Part shown: positions 12,792 to 13,099 of the stretch, piece by piece
Position numbering within the stretch: position 1 is the first letter of the stretch
How the letters are laid out: every line of letters begins with the position of its first letter
NCBI GenBank assembly: GCA_905215105.1
Contig: CAJMOI010000045.1
Span: 1-13,099, forward strand
Reading direction: 5' to 3'
DNA: 13,099 nt
Origin: an uncultured bacterium
Lineage (GTDB): Bacteria > Bacillota > Clostridia > Oscillospirales > Acutalibacteraceae
Notes under the pieces: generated by a model
What the model was told of the DNA's origin: nothing
The model's input: only the letters and a program-made list of their open reading frames with translations
The model's database searches: none
Translations under genes and position numbers: made by a program

Positions 12792-13099
12792 ATGAACTGT
12801 GTTGGCATCGATGTTTCCAAGGGCAAGAGCACGATTGCAGTCATGCGGCCCTTTGGAGAGGTAGTAGTTTCACCTTTTGAAGTGTGCCACACCGCCAGTG
12901 AACTGAGCGAGCTGGCAAGGCTGCTCAAAAGCCTGGACGGCGAGACCCGTGTGGTGATGGAATCCACGGGCAATTACCATGCGCCTGTGGCCTGGCTGCT
13001 CCACGGCGCGGGGCTTTATGTTTCCGTAGTCAATGCAATGCTGGTGCACGACTACGGGAACAACAGTTTAAGACGGGGCAAGACCGACAAGAAGGATGC
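12792..13099 (+). CDS. IS110-family transposase (DEDD recombinase), C-terminal part beyond window
   Basis: The visible 102 residues form the N-terminal RuvC-like DEDD domain of an IS110 transposase: Asp7 in GIDVSKGKS, Glu57 in VMESTGNYH, then VVNAMLVHDYGNNSLRRGKTD with Asp99 and Asp102. The serine-containing Tnp domain lies beyond the right edge. ATG 12792 follows GGAGGA at 6 bases. The reading frame is intact as far as visible, so the element may be active. The enzyme is expected to work with the bridge RNA encoded just upstream. Confidence 0.95.
   Translation, partial: MNCVGIDVSKGKSTIAVMRPFGEVVVSPFEVCHTASELSELARLLKSLDGETRVVMESTGNYHAPVAWLLHGAGLYVSVVNAMLVHDYGNNSLRRGKTDKKD

Larger units (their letters stand above)
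12516..13099 (+). mobile_element. IS110-family insertion element, left end and partial transposase
   Basis: The right edge of the window cuts an IS110-family element. The transposase start is certain; the left boundary is inferred. At 12509-12517 the flank reads ATCCCTCCT, repeated exactly in the first loop of the candidate bridge RNA (12613-12621), and CTATT at 12516-12520 is complementary to AATAG (12723-12727) in the second loop. Both are what the IS110 bridge-RNA model predicts at a left junction with a CT core. IS110 elements have no terminal inverted repeats or target duplications, so none are expected. A boundary further right, up to about 12590, remains possible. Confidence 0.6.

Noticed and set aside
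1..13099. CRISPR array, tRNA, rRNA or prophage genes
   Set aside because: No regularly spaced direct repeats, no cloverleaf-like segment with tRNA signatures and no phage structural or integrase genes were seen.

Overview
The window looks like a chromosomal segment of a low-to-mid-GC Firmicute, most likely a gut-type Clostridia (Oscillospiraceae-like). The reasons are strong AGGAGG ribosome sites before most genes, a lipoprotein amino-acid binding protein, the DUF1292, DUF6512 and DUF6199 families that are common in these bacteria, NADPH thioredoxin reductase next to thioredoxin, L-lactate dehydrogenase, and a cytoplasmic GH29 fucosidase. The species cannot be named from the sequence alone.

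Layout. Bases 1-2510 (minus) hold a polar amino-acid ABC importer: lipoprotein binding protein, permease, and an ATPase cut by the left edge. A terminator and a 145-base MITE-like palindrome sit between the binding protein and the permease. Bases 2600-4790 (plus) hold an unfamiliar 494-residue NYN/PIN-like nuclease candidate, followed by a DUF6512 membrane protein whose ribosome site lies inside the nuclease gene's terminator. Bases 4924-6405 (plus) encode a GH29 alpha-L-fucosidase, ending at a bidirectional terminator shared with a DUF1292 gene (minus). Bases 6907-8260 (minus) hold a small three-helix membrane protein followed by L-lactate dehydrogenase. Bases 8302-10510 (minus) hold a Crp/Fnr-type regulator, thioredoxin, an intergenic terminator and thioredoxin reductase. 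Bases 10609-12189 (plus) encode a YtcJ-like amidohydrolase divergent from the regulator. Bases 12287-12505 (minus) encode a small DUF6199 protein, and from about 12516 to the right edge lies the left end and start of an IS110-family element.

Two systems stand out. First, the Crp/Fnr-type protein carries a CRP-like recognition helix (R182, E183, R187), three cysteines and no cAMP-binding signature. Two matching sites, both CAAATGTGA-N5-TCA, occur in the window: one centred about 41 bases before the inferred trxA start and one in the regulator/amidohydrolase intergenic region, about 61 bases before the inferred regulator start. This suggests an autoregulated redox switch over thioredoxin and perhaps the amidohydrolase. 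Second, the IS110 left end can be folded into a two-loop bridge-RNA candidate. Its first loop contains ATCCCTCCT, the same 9 bases that lie at the proposed insertion junction, which is the antisense of the Shine-Dalgarno sequence of the DUF6199 gene. This raises the idea of an IS110 that targets ribosome-binding sites.

A recurring design is a terminator placed inside an apparent operon (binding protein/permease, trxA/trxB, NYN/DUF6512), which would give the first gene more transcript than the next.
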